A model generated the notes under the pieces. The model was not told the DNA's origin, did not search any database, and saw nothing but the letters and a program-made list of their open reading frames with translations. The position numbers and the translations under genes were made by a program. Shown one piece after another: positions 1-8,257 of a DNA stretch of 64,000 bases; position 1 is the first letter of the stretch; every line of letters starts with the position of its first letter. The stretch lies in the NCBI RefSeq assembly GCF_004136015.1, contig NZ_CP024866.1, forward strand, positions 1,685,120 to 1,749,119, given 5' to 3'. This stretch comes from Pseudomonas sp. ACM7. GTDB lineage: Bacteria > Pseudomonadota > Gammaproteobacteria > Pseudomonadales > Pseudomonadaceae.

Positions 1-1
1 C

Positions 2-889
2 AACGCCTTCAACTCGCTGGCCGTGCTGCCTGCTGCTAACGCTGAAGCCAAGCTGATCCTCGGCGTGATGCAAAAGGAAATCGCCGCGATCAAGCAGGCG
101 ATCAAGGACGGTAAACAACCTCACGAAGCCTATGACGCCCTCGGTGATACGTTGTCGGAAGAGTGGAACAAGATCACCGGCGGCGGCAGTGTCGTTTCGG
201 CGCTGTTCCCATTTGGCCGCTACCTGAAACTGGCCGCCAACAATGCCGATCACTTCGCCGAATGGGCGCTGCTGGCCTATATCGCCGGGCACACCGCAGC
301 GGTGCAACAAGCGGTGCTGGCCCACACCAGCGGCGATGAAAAGCAGCTGGAGCTGGCCTATGCGATGAACGCTTTTGCCGATCACTACCTGACCGACCTG
401 TTTTCCACCGGCCACCTGCGAGTGCCGCGCAAACAATTGGCAGCGGTGGTCACGCCGAGCGATCTGGGTTCGTTGATCACGCGTTTCATGCACGACGAAG
501 ACAGCAAGTTCGGCCTCAATGTGCGCAATGGCAACGGCGATCAATGGCACGCGTATGGGGACAAGCGCTACTTCGACGACCTCTCCAGCGCCAATCGCAT
601 CCAGGTGAATCAGGCGGTTCAGGTGTCTGCGGATGAAGTGTTCGCGGCTTATCTCAGCGGAATCGCCCCATCGGCCGGCCAATTCGGCGCCTTGAAAAAG
701 ATGCCTGATCTGCAAGCCGTACTGAACCTGGCGACCAACTTCTCGCCGCTGTTCAGGGTCGAGGGCAACAAGGTGCTGCGACGCAAGGACGTCAACAACC
801 TGAACGACACCGCCACCGTCGATGACTGGTGGGGCTGGAGCACTTATTTGCTGCTCAAGGATTACAAACCCACTGGCAACGTTGCCTGA
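2..889 (+). CDS. Phospholipase C-like zinc hydrolase (5' truncated by window edge)
   Basis: The reading frame is open from the first bases of the window, so the N-terminus lies outside; the GTG at 23 is internal. The visible 295 codons are mostly helical and carry ADHFAEWALLAYIAGH and NAFADHYLTDLFSTGHLR. The second, an (A)DHY-x3-D-x4-GH pattern, resembles the metal-binding helices of zinc-dependent phospholipase C/P1-nuclease-type proteins. In that family clustered His/Asp residues bind three zinc ions and the enzyme is usually secreted to hydrolyse phospholipids. The family call rests on this motif and general resemblance. Substrate and secretion cannot be judged because the signal peptide region is missing. 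A small gene follows 11 bases downstream with a good ribosome-binding site, suggesting co-transcription. Confidence 0.5.
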   Translation, partial: NAFNSLAVLPAANAEAKLILGVMQKEIAAIKQAIKDGKQPHEAYDALGDTLSEEWNKITGGGSVVSALFPFGRYLKLAANNADHFAEWALLAYIAGHTAAVQQAVLAHTSGDEKQLELAYAMNAFADHYLTDLFSTGHLRVPRKQLAAVVTPSDLGSLITRFMHDEDSKFGLNVRNGNGDQWHAYGDKRYFDDLSSANRIQVNQAVQVSADEVFAAYLSGIAPSAGQFGALKKMPDLQAVLNLATNFSPLFRVEGNKVLRRKDVNNLNDTATVDDWWGWSTYLLLKDYKPTGNVA

Positions 890-900
890 TAAGGAGATCG

Positions 901-1095
901 ATGATGACTATCAAATTGAAACTGGAATTGGCTTCGGGGCAATCGCTGAAGGGTGCGCCGTTGGAGTTGTTGGCCAAGGGAGTGCCGATTGCTCAGGCGG
1001 TGCTGGGTGAACAAGGCGAGGTGATGTTCGATGCCAGGCCCGGAACCGCACAACTGGCGGTGCGGGTGGATCGGACGATACTGAAGACTCGCTGA
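901..1095 (+). CDS. Small hypothetical protein, 64 aa
   Basis: A short gene beginning ATG ATG at 901 (or 904), preceded by AAGGAG at 891-896, an ideal ribosome-binding site. This decides the start against the longer overlapping reading from 829. The product (start MMTIKLKLELASGQSLKGAP) alternates hydrophobic and polar residues and looks like a small beta-strand-rich domain, with no signal peptide or membrane segment. It lies 11 bases after the phospholipase-like gene, so it is probably in the same transcript and may serve it. I do not recognise the family. Confidence 0.65.
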   Translation: MMTIKLKLELASGQSLKGAPLELLAKGVPIAQAVLGEQGEVMFDARPGTAQLAVRVDRTILKTR

Positions 1096-1122
1096 TGTTA
1101 TAGCGAGAAGGCTGCCGGCCCC

Positions 1123-1223
1123 ATCGTCGGAACGCCGCCCGGACCAAGCTCGCTCCCACAGGAATCTGTGTGCGACGCAAAACACTGTGGGAGCGAGCTT
1201 GGTCCGGGCGGCGTTCCGACGAT
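1123..1223. repeat. REP doublet (long inverted repeat)
   Basis: Two 39-base arms (1123-1161 and 1185-1223) are exact inverted copies around a 23-base spacer and contain the REP core GGGAGCGAGCTTGGTCCGGGCGGCG. It lies between the end of the small gene and the end of the convergent GntR gene and could act as a bidirectional stem-loop terminator. The arm differs from most REPs in the window: GGTCCGGGCGGCGTTCCGACGAT replaces the usual GCTCGCGA tail. Confidence 0.85.
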
Positions 1224-1261
1224 AGCGTCCTGTCAGGCAATGCATTACTCGACAGCAGAAA

Positions 1262-2011
1262 CTACCCCCGCTGAGCTTCTGCCTCTTCATGGGCATGGCG
1301 CAACCGCTCACGGCTATTCGTCAAATGCAACCGCATCGCCGCCCGCGCCGCATCCGAATCCTGACGGGCAATCGCATCGTAAATTTCTTCGTGCTCTCGG
1401 CTCAGACGATTCATGTAGTGCTGTTGGTCGTCATGGGCCAGACGCGCGGAGTTGAGCCGTGTACGCGGAATGATGCTAGTGCCCAGGTGGGTCATGATGT
1501 CGGTGAAATAGCGGTTGCCCGTCGCCAGGGCGATTTGCAGGTGGAACTGGAAGTCGGACGCCACGGCATCGCTGGCATGGGAGACACTTTCATTCAACGC
1601 ATCCAGCGCAGCTCGCATCAATGCCAGCTGCTCGGGGCTGCGGCGTTGCGCAGCAAGGCCGGCGGATTCCACTTCGAGGCTGATGCGCAGTTCCAGAATC
1701 GCCAGCACGTCACGTAGCGTGACCACGGTCGCCGGGTCGATACGGAAACCGCTCGGGCTTGGGGTGTCGAGCACAAAAGTACCGATGCCGTGGCGGGTTT
1801 CAACCTGCCCGGCCGCCTGCAAACGGGAAATCGCTTCGCGCACCACGGTGCGGCTGACGCCATGGGCATCCATGATCGCCGACTCGGTGGGCAACTTGTC
1901 GCCACGCTTGAGGTGACCGTCGCGGATCTGCTCGGACAGCACCGTCACCAGTTCCTGAGCGAGGCTGCGGCGCTTGCGAGGGAGGCGTGGTGCGTCGATC
2001 GGGTTTTCCAT
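1262..2011 (-). CDS. FadR-subfamily GntR transcriptional regulator
   Basis: A 249-residue protein starting MENPIDAPRLPRKRRSL. An in-frame Met 14 codons upstream is rejected because the family's winged helix normally begins close to the N-terminus. Residues about 15-80 form the GntR winged helix (AQELVTVLSEQIRDGHLKRG, then GVSRTVVREAISRLQAAGQV and a wing ending RHGIGTFV). The remainder is an FCD-type all-helical effector domain. Such proteins are dimeric regulators, often repressors, responding to small carboxylates or sugar acids. Neither neighbour is an obvious metabolic operon, so the regulon and ligand are unknown. It is convergent with the phospholipase-like transcript across a REP doublet. 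Confidence 0.88.
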   Translation of the reverse strand: MENPIDAPRLPRKRRSLAQELVTVLSEQIRDGHLKRGDKLPTESAIMDAHGVSRTVVREAISRLQAAGQVETRHGIGTFVLDTPSPSGFRIDPATVVTLRDVLAILELRISLEVESAGLAAQRRSPEQLALMRAALDALNESVSHASDAVASDFQFHLQIALATGNRYFTDIMTHLGTSIIPRTRLNSARLAHDDQQHYMNRLSREHEEIYDAIARQDSDAARAAMRLHLTNSRERLRHAHEEAEAQRG

Positions 2012-2095
2012 GGTGAACGTCTTTCTCGAAAGTTGCGGCTGAAACCGCATCATAGCTCAACGCGGTTGTACGATCACCGTCGGCGAACGCCGGCC

Positions 2096-2188
2096 CCTGT
2101 GGGAGCGAGCTTGCTCGCGATGGCGGAGTGTCAGACACCTTCATTCTGAATGTCAGACCGCCATCGCGAGCAAGCTCGCTCCCACAAG
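2096..2188. repeat. REP doublet
   Basis: Inverted pair of REP cores (CTGTGGGAGCGAGCTTGCTCGCGATGGCGG at about 2096-2126 and its complement at about 2158-2188) in the gap between the 3' end of the ABC exporter gene and the 5' side of the GntR gene. Confidence 0.9.
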
Positions 2189-2199
2189 GGTTGTGGTGT

Positions 2200-3927
2200 T
2201 TATGCGGTCACGGTCTGGTCCACCAGATGCCCATTCTCGATACGAACATGCCGTGGATGGAAGCGCTTCAGGCTGCTGCGATGCCCGACGCTGACAATGC
2301 TCAACCCCGGAATCTCATCGATCAAGGCCTGATACAGCGACGCTTCGTCCTCCTCGTCCATCGCCGAGGTCGCTTCGTCCATGTACAGCCATTGCGGTGC
2401 ATACAGCAGCGCACGAGCGAAGGCCAGGCGTTGCTGCTCACCCGGCGACAACATGCGCTGCCAGTGATTGGCTTCGTCCAGACGGGCAACGAGATGCGGT
2501 AAACGGCAGGCTTCCAGCACATGAACGTAGCGTTCGTGCGGATATGTATCGCCAGACTGTGGATAACTCAGCGCTTCACGCAACGTGCCGATCGGCAGAT
2601 AGGGTTTTTGCGGCAGGAACAAATAACGCGCCGCCGGCAGACGAATGCTGCCGTGGCCAGCCGGCCACAGATGCCCCATCGCCCGCAGCAAGGTCGACTT
2701 GCCGCTGCCGGAACGGCCGCTGAGCATGACGCGCTCGCCCTCTTCCACAGTCATGTCGGCGCTGGTCAGCAGATGACGACCATCCGCCAGGTCGAGGCCG
2801 AGGTTGTGCATCTTCAACGCTGAACCTGAATTCTGCACGTCGATGGCCGGCGCCCGCTCTTCGTTGTCGGTCATGGCCTGGCGGAAACTCAGCAGTCGAT
2901 CACAGGTGGCGCGCCACGCGGCGAGATTCTGATACGCACTGATAAACCAGCTGAAACTCTCCTGCACGTTGCCGAACGCCGAACTGATTTGCATCAGATC
3001 GCCGAGTTCGATCTTGCCAGCGAAGTAACGCGGTGCCGCGACCATGAACGGAAAGATGATAGCGGCCTGGCTATAACCGGCGGTGAAGAACGTCAGACGC
3101 TTGGACACCTTCATGATGTCCCAGAAGTTGTGCCAGACCATCCCGAAACGGTAGCTCAAGCGACGGTTTTCATTGGGCTCGCCGTTGTACAGCGCAATGC
3201 TTTCGGCGTTTTCGCGAATCCGCACCATGGAAAAACGCAGGTCGGCTTCGAAACGTTGTTGTTGGTTGTTCAAACCGATCAAGCGACGACCAATCAAATG
3301 CGTCAGCCAGCTGCCGATCACGGCATAGACCAGCACACACCAGAACATGTAGCCGGGAACGGTGAAACCGAACACTTCGATACTGCCCGACACGCCCCAC
3401 AGAATGATCGAGAACGACACCAGGCTGACAATGTTGCGAAGCAAACCAATGCCCAGTTCCAGGGTGTTCGAGGTGAAGTTGTTGAGGTCTTCGGAAATCC
3501 GCTGGTCCGGGTTATCGGTGTAACCGCCCTGTTCCAGCTGGTAGTAATTCTTGTTGCCGAGCCAGCGGGCAAAATGCTTTTCGGTGAGCCAGGCTCGCCA
3601 GCGGATGGTCAGCATCTGGGTCAGATAGAGCCGGTAGACGGCACCGATGATTGCCACCGCCGCAATCCCGCAGAAATACAGGATCAGCCGCCAGAAGGCC
3701 GCCTCGTCCTTTTGTTGCAGGGCGTTGTAAAAATCCTTGTACCAGGTGTTGAACCACACCGAGATCCCCACGCTGACCAGCGACAGCGCGATCACAGCGA
3801 TCAGCAACGTCCAGGCCTTGCCCTTCTCTTCACTGCGCCAGTAAGGCGTGATCATCGCCCAGACTTTGCGAAAAAACTGCCCGCGCACAGCATCGTTGAC
3901 CGCGGAATATTCAGCGTTCTGATTCAT
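2200..3927 (-). CDS. SbmA/BacA (YddA)-type ABC transporter, fused permease and ATPase
   Basis: A 575-residue half-transporter starting MNQNAEYSAVNDAVRGQF; ten codons of an upstream extension were discarded. The N-terminal half has about five to six membrane segments (e.g. WTLLIAVIALSLVSVGISVW) and a long helical cytoplasmic region typical of the ABC_membrane_2 / SbmA-BacA family. The C-terminal ATPase shows Walker A GRSGSGKST (near residue 405), signature LSPGEQQRLAFARALL and Walker B LYMDEATSAMDEED. Homologues (YddA, ABCD-like) act as homodimers in the inner membrane, and substrates proposed for relatives include peptides and cobalamin. It stands alone between two REP-flanked gaps, so context gives no substrate. 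Function as an exporter or importer is inferred from the fold only. Confidence 0.88.
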   Translation of the reverse strand: MNQNAEYSAVNDAVRGQFFRKVWAMITPYWRSEEKGKAWTLLIAVIALSLVSVGISVWFNTWYKDFYNALQQKDEAAFWRLILYFCGIAAVAIIGAVYRLYLTQMLTIRWRAWLTEKHFARWLGNKNYYQLEQGGYTDNPDQRISEDLNNFTSNTLELGIGLLRNIVSLVSFSIILWGVSGSIEVFGFTVPGYMFWCVLVYAVIGSWLTHLIGRRLIGLNNQQQRFEADLRFSMVRIRENAESIALYNGEPNENRRLSYRFGMVWHNFWDIMKVSKRLTFFTAGYSQAAIIFPFMVAAPRYFAGKIELGDLMQISSAFGNVQESFSWFISAYQNLAAWRATCDRLLSFRQAMTDNEERAPAIDVQNSGSALKMHNLGLDLADGRHLLTSADMTVEEGERVMLSGRSGSGKSTLLRAMGHLWPAGHGSIRLPAARYLFLPQKPYLPIGTLREALSYPQSGDTYPHERYVHVLEACRLPHLVARLDEANHWQRMLSPGEQQRLAFARALLYAPQWLYMDEATSAMDEEDEASLYQALIDEIPGLSIVSVGHRSSLKRFHPRHVRIENGHLVDQTVTA

Positions 3928-4077
3928 GGATAAGGCTCGATAAAGAAAAGAACACACACGAACCGATCATAGATGATCGGCTTGTGTTGTACCGCTGTGT
4001 GACAACAATTGTTCAGGGGCGGTTCAGCGTTGAGGTCATTTTGACAAGTAATCCCCAATCGGTTGCCGCCGGTCGCC

Positions 4078-4095
4078 ACTGTCAGATATGACAGT
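4078..4095. promoter_or_regulatory. Perfect inverted repeat, putative operator
   Basis: ACTGTCA-GATA-TGACAGT is a perfect 7-bp inverted repeat with a 4-bp centre, 97 bases before the next start codon, in an otherwise featureless 264-base gap. Size and symmetry are those of a dimeric repressor or activator site. The cognate regulator is unknown. Confidence 0.45.
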
Positions 4096-4191
4096 AGAGA
4101 GGTAGCGATATCTCGGGCCTACTGATCGCAACCCGTCGCCATGACGTGCGCAGGGCAATCTGGTTAAAACGCATACAAAGGAGCTATTTCG

Positions 4192-4530
4192 ATGAACAAT
4201 AAAACCAAGCCTACATACCCGATTCCAGAGGCGCCAGCCGTAAAAAATGGAGCGTTCTTCCTCAGTGGATTAGGTGAAACCACTGAGATCAGAATTGGCT
4301 CCGGGGGTGTATGGCCACCAGGTGCTGAATACAAGTTTCAAGCCGTTTTTCTAGGGACTGACAAGAAGTGGGACAGTGGCTACACATCATCAGCGAATGC
4401 ATTAAAGGCCGACTTGCCTGTCAACGAAATGCGCCCGCACATCCATCGAGAAGTCGAAATCAAGTTCTACATGAAATCCGAAGGTGTTGAACACCTCTCT
4501 GATCCATTGACCGTCCGGATCTTGCCGTAG
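4192..4530 (+). CDS. Hypothetical protein, 112 aa, beta-sandwich-like
   Basis: Starts ATG at 4192 behind AAAGGAGCTATTTCG, a strong ribosome-binding site. The product has no signal peptide or membrane segment. Alternating short strands and many Gly/Pro/Thr residues (PEAPAVKNGAFFLSGLGE, SGGVWPPGAEYKFQAVF) suggest one immunoglobulin-like or carbohydrate-binding-like beta sandwich. The coding sequence is visibly AT-richer than the neighbouring roxR gene and stands alone, which suggests acquisition by transfer. The palindromic site 97 bases upstream may control it. No family was recognised. Confidence 0.7.
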   Translation: MNNKTKPTYPIPEAPAVKNGAFFLSGLGETTEIRIGSGGVWPPGAEYKFQAVFLGTDKKWDSGYTSSANALKADLPVNEMRPHIHREVEIKFYMKSEGVEHLSDPLTVRILP

Positions 4531-4600
4531 AGGCATAAAGGGGCGAATAAACGACACTCCATGAGCATGGTTTATTCCCCTCCCTCAAAAAAACTACAAG

Positions 4601-5167
4601 TCAACGACGAACCGGGCGCTTCTGCAGTTTGCGCTGCAGCGTGCGGCGGTGCATGCCCAGGGCGCGGGCCGTGGCGGAGATGTTGCCTTCGTGTTCGGTC
4701 AGCACGCGCTGGATGTGCTCCCACTGCAGGCGATCCACCGACATCGGGTTTTCCGGCACCAGCGTGTCGAGGTCGGCGTGCTCGGAGAGCAGCGCGGCCA
4801 ACACGTCATCGGCGTCCGCCGGTTTGCACAGGTAATTGCAGGCGCCGCGCTTGATCGCCTCGACGGCGGTGGCGATGCTCGAATAACCGGTGAGGATTAC
4901 CACGCGCATTTCCGGGTCCAGTTCAAGGAGCTTGGGCAACAGCACCAGGCCGGAATCGCCGTCCATTTTCAGGTCCAGCGCGGCGTAGTCCGGCAGGTCG
5001 GCCTGAGCGATGGTCAGGCCTTCTTCGGCGGAACCGGCGGTGCTGACGCGAAAGCCGCGGCGGGCCATGGCACGGGCCATCACCCGGGTAAACGTTGCGT
5101 CGTCGTCGACCAGCAGCAAATGCGGCAGTTCTTCGCCTTCGCCTTCGACTTGGATCTCGTCACTCAT
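4601..5167 (-). CDS. roxR: Response regulator RoxR (RegA/ActR/PrrA family)
   Basis: 188 residues starting MSDEIQVEGEGEELPHLLLV, chosen over an upstream Met because GGAGACGAAC lies directly before this ATG. The receiver domain (about 15-130) has the acidic pocket DDD at 21-23, phospho-acceptor Asp65 in YAALDLKMDG, and the conserved Thr/Lys (ILTGYSS, LCKPAD). The C-terminal Fis-type helix-turn-helix (NISATARALGMHRRTLQRKL) is the hallmark of RegA/PrrA regulators. In pseudomonads RoxR controls redox-responsive genes such as the cyanide-insensitive oxidase. Its start overlaps the end of roxS by 8 bases, so the two are translationally coupled. Confidence 0.93.
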   Translation of the reverse strand: MSDEIQVEGEGEELPHLLLVDDDATFTRVMARAMARRGFRVSTAGSAEEGLTIAQADLPDYAALDLKMDGDSGLVLLPKLLELDPEMRVVILTGYSSIATAVEAIKRGACNYLCKPADADDVLAALLSEHADLDTLVPENPMSVDRLQWEHIQRVLTEHEGNISATARALGMHRRTLQRKLQKRPVRR

Positions 5168-6422
5168 GTTCGTCTCCTCGGGCGACACGGGGCAGGCGCA
5201 GCTCGGTGAGCGTGCCGCCTTCCTCATGACTGTAGAGTTTCACTGAGCCGCCGGCGCGTGTCACGCTGGCCTTGCTCAAAAACAGGCCCAGGCCGAAACC
5301 TTTGCCCTTGGTGGTAAAAAACGGCTTGCCGATCTGCTCGGCGATGGCCAGCGGCACACCGGCGCCGTGGTCGCGAATGCTGATGGTCAAATCCTCGGCA
5401 TTCCAGTCCAGCGTCACTTGCAGCCCTTCGGGGCAAGCGTCGGCGGCGTTGTTGAGCAAATTCAGCAGCGCCTGGGTCAGATCCGGTGGCGGCGCCATGC
5501 GCGGCACGGTGCCTTGGCCCAGTCGCTGGAAGCGATAACTGGCTTCCGGGCGCATCAGGTGCCAGCGGTTCAGCGCTTCGTCGAGCCAATCAGTGACGTC
5601 CTGCATCTCCACTGCCAAGCGGCGATTGGCCTCGGCGGCGCGCACCAGTTGCTGCAAGGTTTCCTTGCAGAGTTTGACCTGATCCTGCAGCACGCTCAGG
5701 TCGTCCTGCAACATCGGGTCGTGATGGTCCTGACGCATTTCCTTGAGCAACACGCTCATGGTCGCCAGCGGCGTGCCCAGTTCATGGGCCGCACCGGCGG
5801 CCTGGGTGGCGACGGCCAGCAGTTGCTGATCACGCAGGCCCTCTTCGCGACGGATGGCGCGCAGTTCTTCCTGACGGCGCAGCTCTTCGGCCATGCGTGC
5901 GGCGAAGAAGGTGATGACCGCCGCGGCCAGGGCGAAACTCAGCCACATCCCGTAAACCTGCAGGTTTTCCCGAGCGATCGGGAAGGTTTGCAGCGGATAG
6001 AAGCGGGCCAGCAGCAGGGTGTACATCGTCAACGCGATACCGGACAGAATCACCGAATAACGCCACGGCAAGGTCACGGCGGCGATGGTCAGCGGCACCA
6101 GGTAATAAGAGACGAAAGGGTTGGTCGAGCCGCCGGAGAAATACAGCAAGGCACTGTGGATAAACAGGTCGCAAGCCAGTTGCACGGCGTATTCGAGTTC
6201 GGTAACCGGCCATGAGGTGCGCAGGCGAATCGCCGTGAACGCACACAGCAACATCGAGCAACCCAGGGTCGCGGCCAGTTGGAACCAAGGCAGCGGCAGC
6301 AAGTTGAGCCAGTAGGCCAGGCCCACGGAACCGGCCTGAGCGGCCAACACCAATGTACGGATGAACGTCAGCCGCCAGAGATTCTGGCGAGTTGCGGAAG
6401 TGATTTGAACGGGGGCGAGCAT
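5160..6422 (-). CDS. roxS: Redox sensor histidine kinase RoxS (RegB/PrrB family)
   Basis: 420 residues starting MLAPVQITSATRQNLWRL, preceded by AGGAGAGCTC. About six membrane helices occupy residues 15-180. GGSTNPF at 97-103 matches the GGxxNPF heptapeptide that binds ubiquinone in RegB. The H-box AAGAAHELGTPLATM puts the phospho-accepting His at 213. The C-terminal ATPase has N-box LLNLLNNAADA, DHGAGVP and a GKGFGLGL G2 box. The kinase senses the quinone pool or redox state and phosphorylates RoxR, encoded immediately downstream with an 8-base overlap. Length and motifs look complete. Confidence 0.92.
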   Translation of the reverse strand: MLAPVQITSATRQNLWRLTFIRTLVLAAQAGSVGLAYWLNLLPLPWFQLAATLGCSMLLCAFTAIRLRTSWPVTELEYAVQLACDLFIHSALLYFSGGSTNPFVSYYLVPLTIAAVTLPWRYSVILSGIALTMYTLLLARFYPLQTFPIARENLQVYGMWLSFALAAAVITFFAARMAEELRRQEELRAIRREEGLRDQQLLAVATQAAGAAHELGTPLATMSVLLKEMRQDHHDPMLQDDLSVLQDQVKLCKETLQQLVRAAEANRRLAVEMQDVTDWLDEALNRWHLMRPEASYRFQRLGQGTVPRMAPPPDLTQALLNLLNNAADACPEGLQVTLDWNAEDLTISIRDHGAGVPLAIAEQIGKPFFTTKGKGFGLGLFLSKASVTRAGGSVKLYSHEEGGTLTELRLPRVARGDEHE

Positions 6423-6533
6423 GAGCTCTCCTGATGAGCGCTCCAGGCGGATCGCACGGAGTATAACCAAGCACGGGGGCTGGCAGGCAAAAGTGCGGCA
6501 AACGGCCACAGCCTATTGGCCGACACGCATCCC

Positions 6534-6667
6534 TTGTAGCAGCTGCCGAAGGCTGCGTTCGAGCGCGAAGCGCTCGTAAAACCTGAGACCTCATTCCTTC
6601 AGGTAAAACGCGTCAGCCCAATGGCGACCGCTTCGCGCTCGAACGCAGCCTTCGGCAGCTGCTACAA
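6534..6667. repeat. Long inverted repeat, second palindrome family
   Basis: Arms of 39 bases (6534-6572 and 6629-6667) are perfect inverted copies starting TTGTAGCAGCTGCCGAAGGC. The core CTGCCGAAGGCTGCG recurs at 22110-22206 and in variant form at 53007-53140, defining a repeat family distinct from the GTGGGAGCG REPs. It fills most of the 363-base gap between roxS and the divergent SIMPL gene; I see nothing else there except the ribosome-binding site. Confidence 0.85.
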
Positions 6668-6785
6668 GAGATCGCGTCGATCTGTATAGAAGTTGTAACT
6701 GTGCGAACCGGATCATAAAAGCTAGAGTCTGATGGTTTCACGCAGGCTCGGACCCTAACCCCTGCGCATCGTCCAAGGAGTTTTC

Positions 6786-7502
6786 ATGCACAGTTTCCGC
6801 CGCAGCGCCGCCCTTCTTGCCCTTAGCGTTGGTACCGTCGCCAGCCTCCCGGCCCTGGCCGACGACGAACTTCATTACAACCAGATCGCCCTGCGCGCCG
6901 AAGTCAGTCAGGAAGTGGCCCGCGACCTGATGATCGTGACCCTCTACACCGAAGAACAAAACACCGACCCGGCCAAACTCGCCGCCGACGTCAGCACCAC
7001 CATGAACAAAGCGCTGGCCCAGGCCAAACAGGTCAAAGACATCACCCTGCGCCAGGGCAGCCGCAACAGCTACCCGATCTACGACACCAAGGGCCAGAAA
7101 ATCACCGGCTGGCGCGAACGCGCCGAACTGCGCCTGGAAAGCTCCGACTTCGCGGCACTGTCGAAGTTGACCGGCGAACTGCTCACCGACCTGAAAATGG
7201 GCGGCATGGATTTCGCCATCGCCACACCAACCCGCAAGGCCAGCGAAGATGCGCTGCTTAAAGAAGCCGTGACAGCCTTCAAGGCCCGTGCTCAATTGGC
7301 GACCGACGCGTTGGGTGGCAAGGGTTATAAGATCGTTAACCTGAACTTGAACAGCAACGGTTATCCACAGCCGTACATGCGTGGGCCGATGATGATGAAA
7401 GCCGCCGCCATGGACTCCGCACCAGTGACCCCGGAAGTTGAAGCCGGCACCAGCCAGGTCAGCATGACGGCGGATGGAGCGATTGAAGTGTTGATGCAGT
7501 GA
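6786..7502 (+). CDS. SIMPL-domain (DUF541) periplasmic protein
   Basis: 238 residues with a clear signal peptide (MHSFRRSAALLALSVGTVAS...PALA-DDE, cleavage near residue 25). Start at ATG 6786 behind CCAAGGAG. The mature part contains the SIMPL pattern: repeated two-stranded units with a YNQIALRAEVSQEV opening, a central region LRQGSRNSYPIYDTKGQKITGWR and a C-terminal AQLATDALGGKGYKIVNL repeat. Members are periplasmic or membrane-associated and linked to oxidative stress or signalling, with no defined enzymatic activity. A gene of this family next to roxSR is, from memory, conserved in Pseudomonas. The gene is monocistronic and closed by a strong terminator. Confidence 0.88.
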   Translation: MHSFRRSAALLALSVGTVASLPALADDELHYNQIALRAEVSQEVARDLMIVTLYTEEQNTDPAKLAADVSTTMNKALAQAKQVKDITLRQGSRNSYPIYDTKGQKITGWRERAELRLESSDFAALSKLTGELLTDLKMGGMDFAIATPTRKASEDALLKEAVTAFKARAQLATDALGGKGYKIVNLNLNSNGYPQPYMRGPMMMKAAAMDSAPVTPEVEAGTSQVSMTADGAIEVLMQ

Positions 7503-7522
7503 TTCGATAACACGGACACAGA

Positions 7523-7555
7523 AACGGCGATCACCGAAGTGATCGCCGTTTTTTA
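7523..7555 (+). terminator. Rho-independent terminator of the SIMPL gene
   Basis: A 12-bp perfect stem AACGGCGATCAC/GTGATCGCCGTT with loop CGAA, followed directly by TTTT, 20 bases after the stop codon. Confidence 0.92.
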
Positions 7556-7604
7556 TTGCCTGGCGGAAGCTGGGGTGGGTCTGATGACTTTGTGGTGATT
7601 GATC

Positions 7605-7710
7605 CGCCGTCATCGCGAGCAGGCTCGCTCCCACATTTGATCTGTATCGTGCACACAATCCATGTACACACTCGATCCCTGTGGGGGCGAGCCTGCTTCG
7701 GGCGGCGTTG
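7605..7710. repeat. REP doublet
   Basis: Inverted REP cores (CATCGCGAGCAGGCTCGCTCCCACA and GTGGGGGCGAGCCTGCTTCGGGCGGCG). The second arm ends in CTTCGGGCGGCG rather than CTCGCGA, a mixed form. Together with the terminator it accounts for most of the 310-base gap 7503-7812; the last 100 bases show nothing recognisable. Confidence 0.8.
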
Positions 7711-7812
7711 CGACGATGAACGCTAACGCGGTCTATACCGGATCGATGGTGTCCAGCACACGGTTCACCGACTACCCCGTGATTGTTAGTGAATGGCTAC
7801 GCTGATTGAGCA

Positions 7813-8247
7813 TCAGCCCTGGTTAGATTTACGGGAAGCTCTGATGGTATCAATCGCATCTTGAGTGAGCGCCATAACTGTCTTTGTACTGACTTCAATT
7901 CGGCTGATGATGCCTGCTCTCGGACCTTGCTTCCACTCAGTACTTGAGTAAAAAAGATCTTGAGAAGCTTGGCGATGGCTCTCGCTCTCATAGGAGCGAA
8001 TCAAATGATAGCTATCATCGTCATGCAAAGAGCCGCCATAAGAAACGACATCCACACCCGCCTTTAAATGAAGCGGAACGCTTACTTCCTGCATTATTCG
8101 ATGGAAATCCAGTCCTGATCCCGGTTTCAAGGTGTACATCAGGATTTCAACAACTCGAGTCATTCCAAATCTTCCATGTGGGATTTCAAGCTCCTGCCTT
8201 ACGAGCATGCATCCCTCGCCTATATCTAATGAGGGATTTGTGCTCAC
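7813..8247 (-). CDS. NIPSNAP-like / ABM-fold small protein
   Basis: Open from GTG at 8247 (144 aa), with alternative ATG starts at 8208 and 8163. The section from the 8163 start, MTRVVEILMYTLKPGSGLDF, is the classic NIPSNAP opening (xxxEIxxYTLKPG). With VSYGGSLHDDDSYHLIRSYES and the SSTEWKQGPRAGIISRI segment it matches the ferredoxin-like dimeric fold of NIPSNAP and antibiotic-biosynthesis monooxygenase-like proteins. The function of these small proteins is generally unknown. Its codons are AT-richer than the flanking dpp genes and its start abuts a broken dppA remnant, so it probably arrived with the rearrangement that destroyed that gene. Confidence 0.65.
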   Translation of the reverse strand: MSTNPSLDIGEGCMLVRQELEIPHGRFGMTRVVEILMYTLKPGSGLDFHRIMQEVSVPLHLKAGVDVVSYGGSLHDDDSYHLIRSYESESHRQASQDLFYSSTEWKQGPRAGIISRIEVSTKTVMALTQDAIDTIRASRKSNQG

Positions 8248-8257
8248 TTACCTGCCG

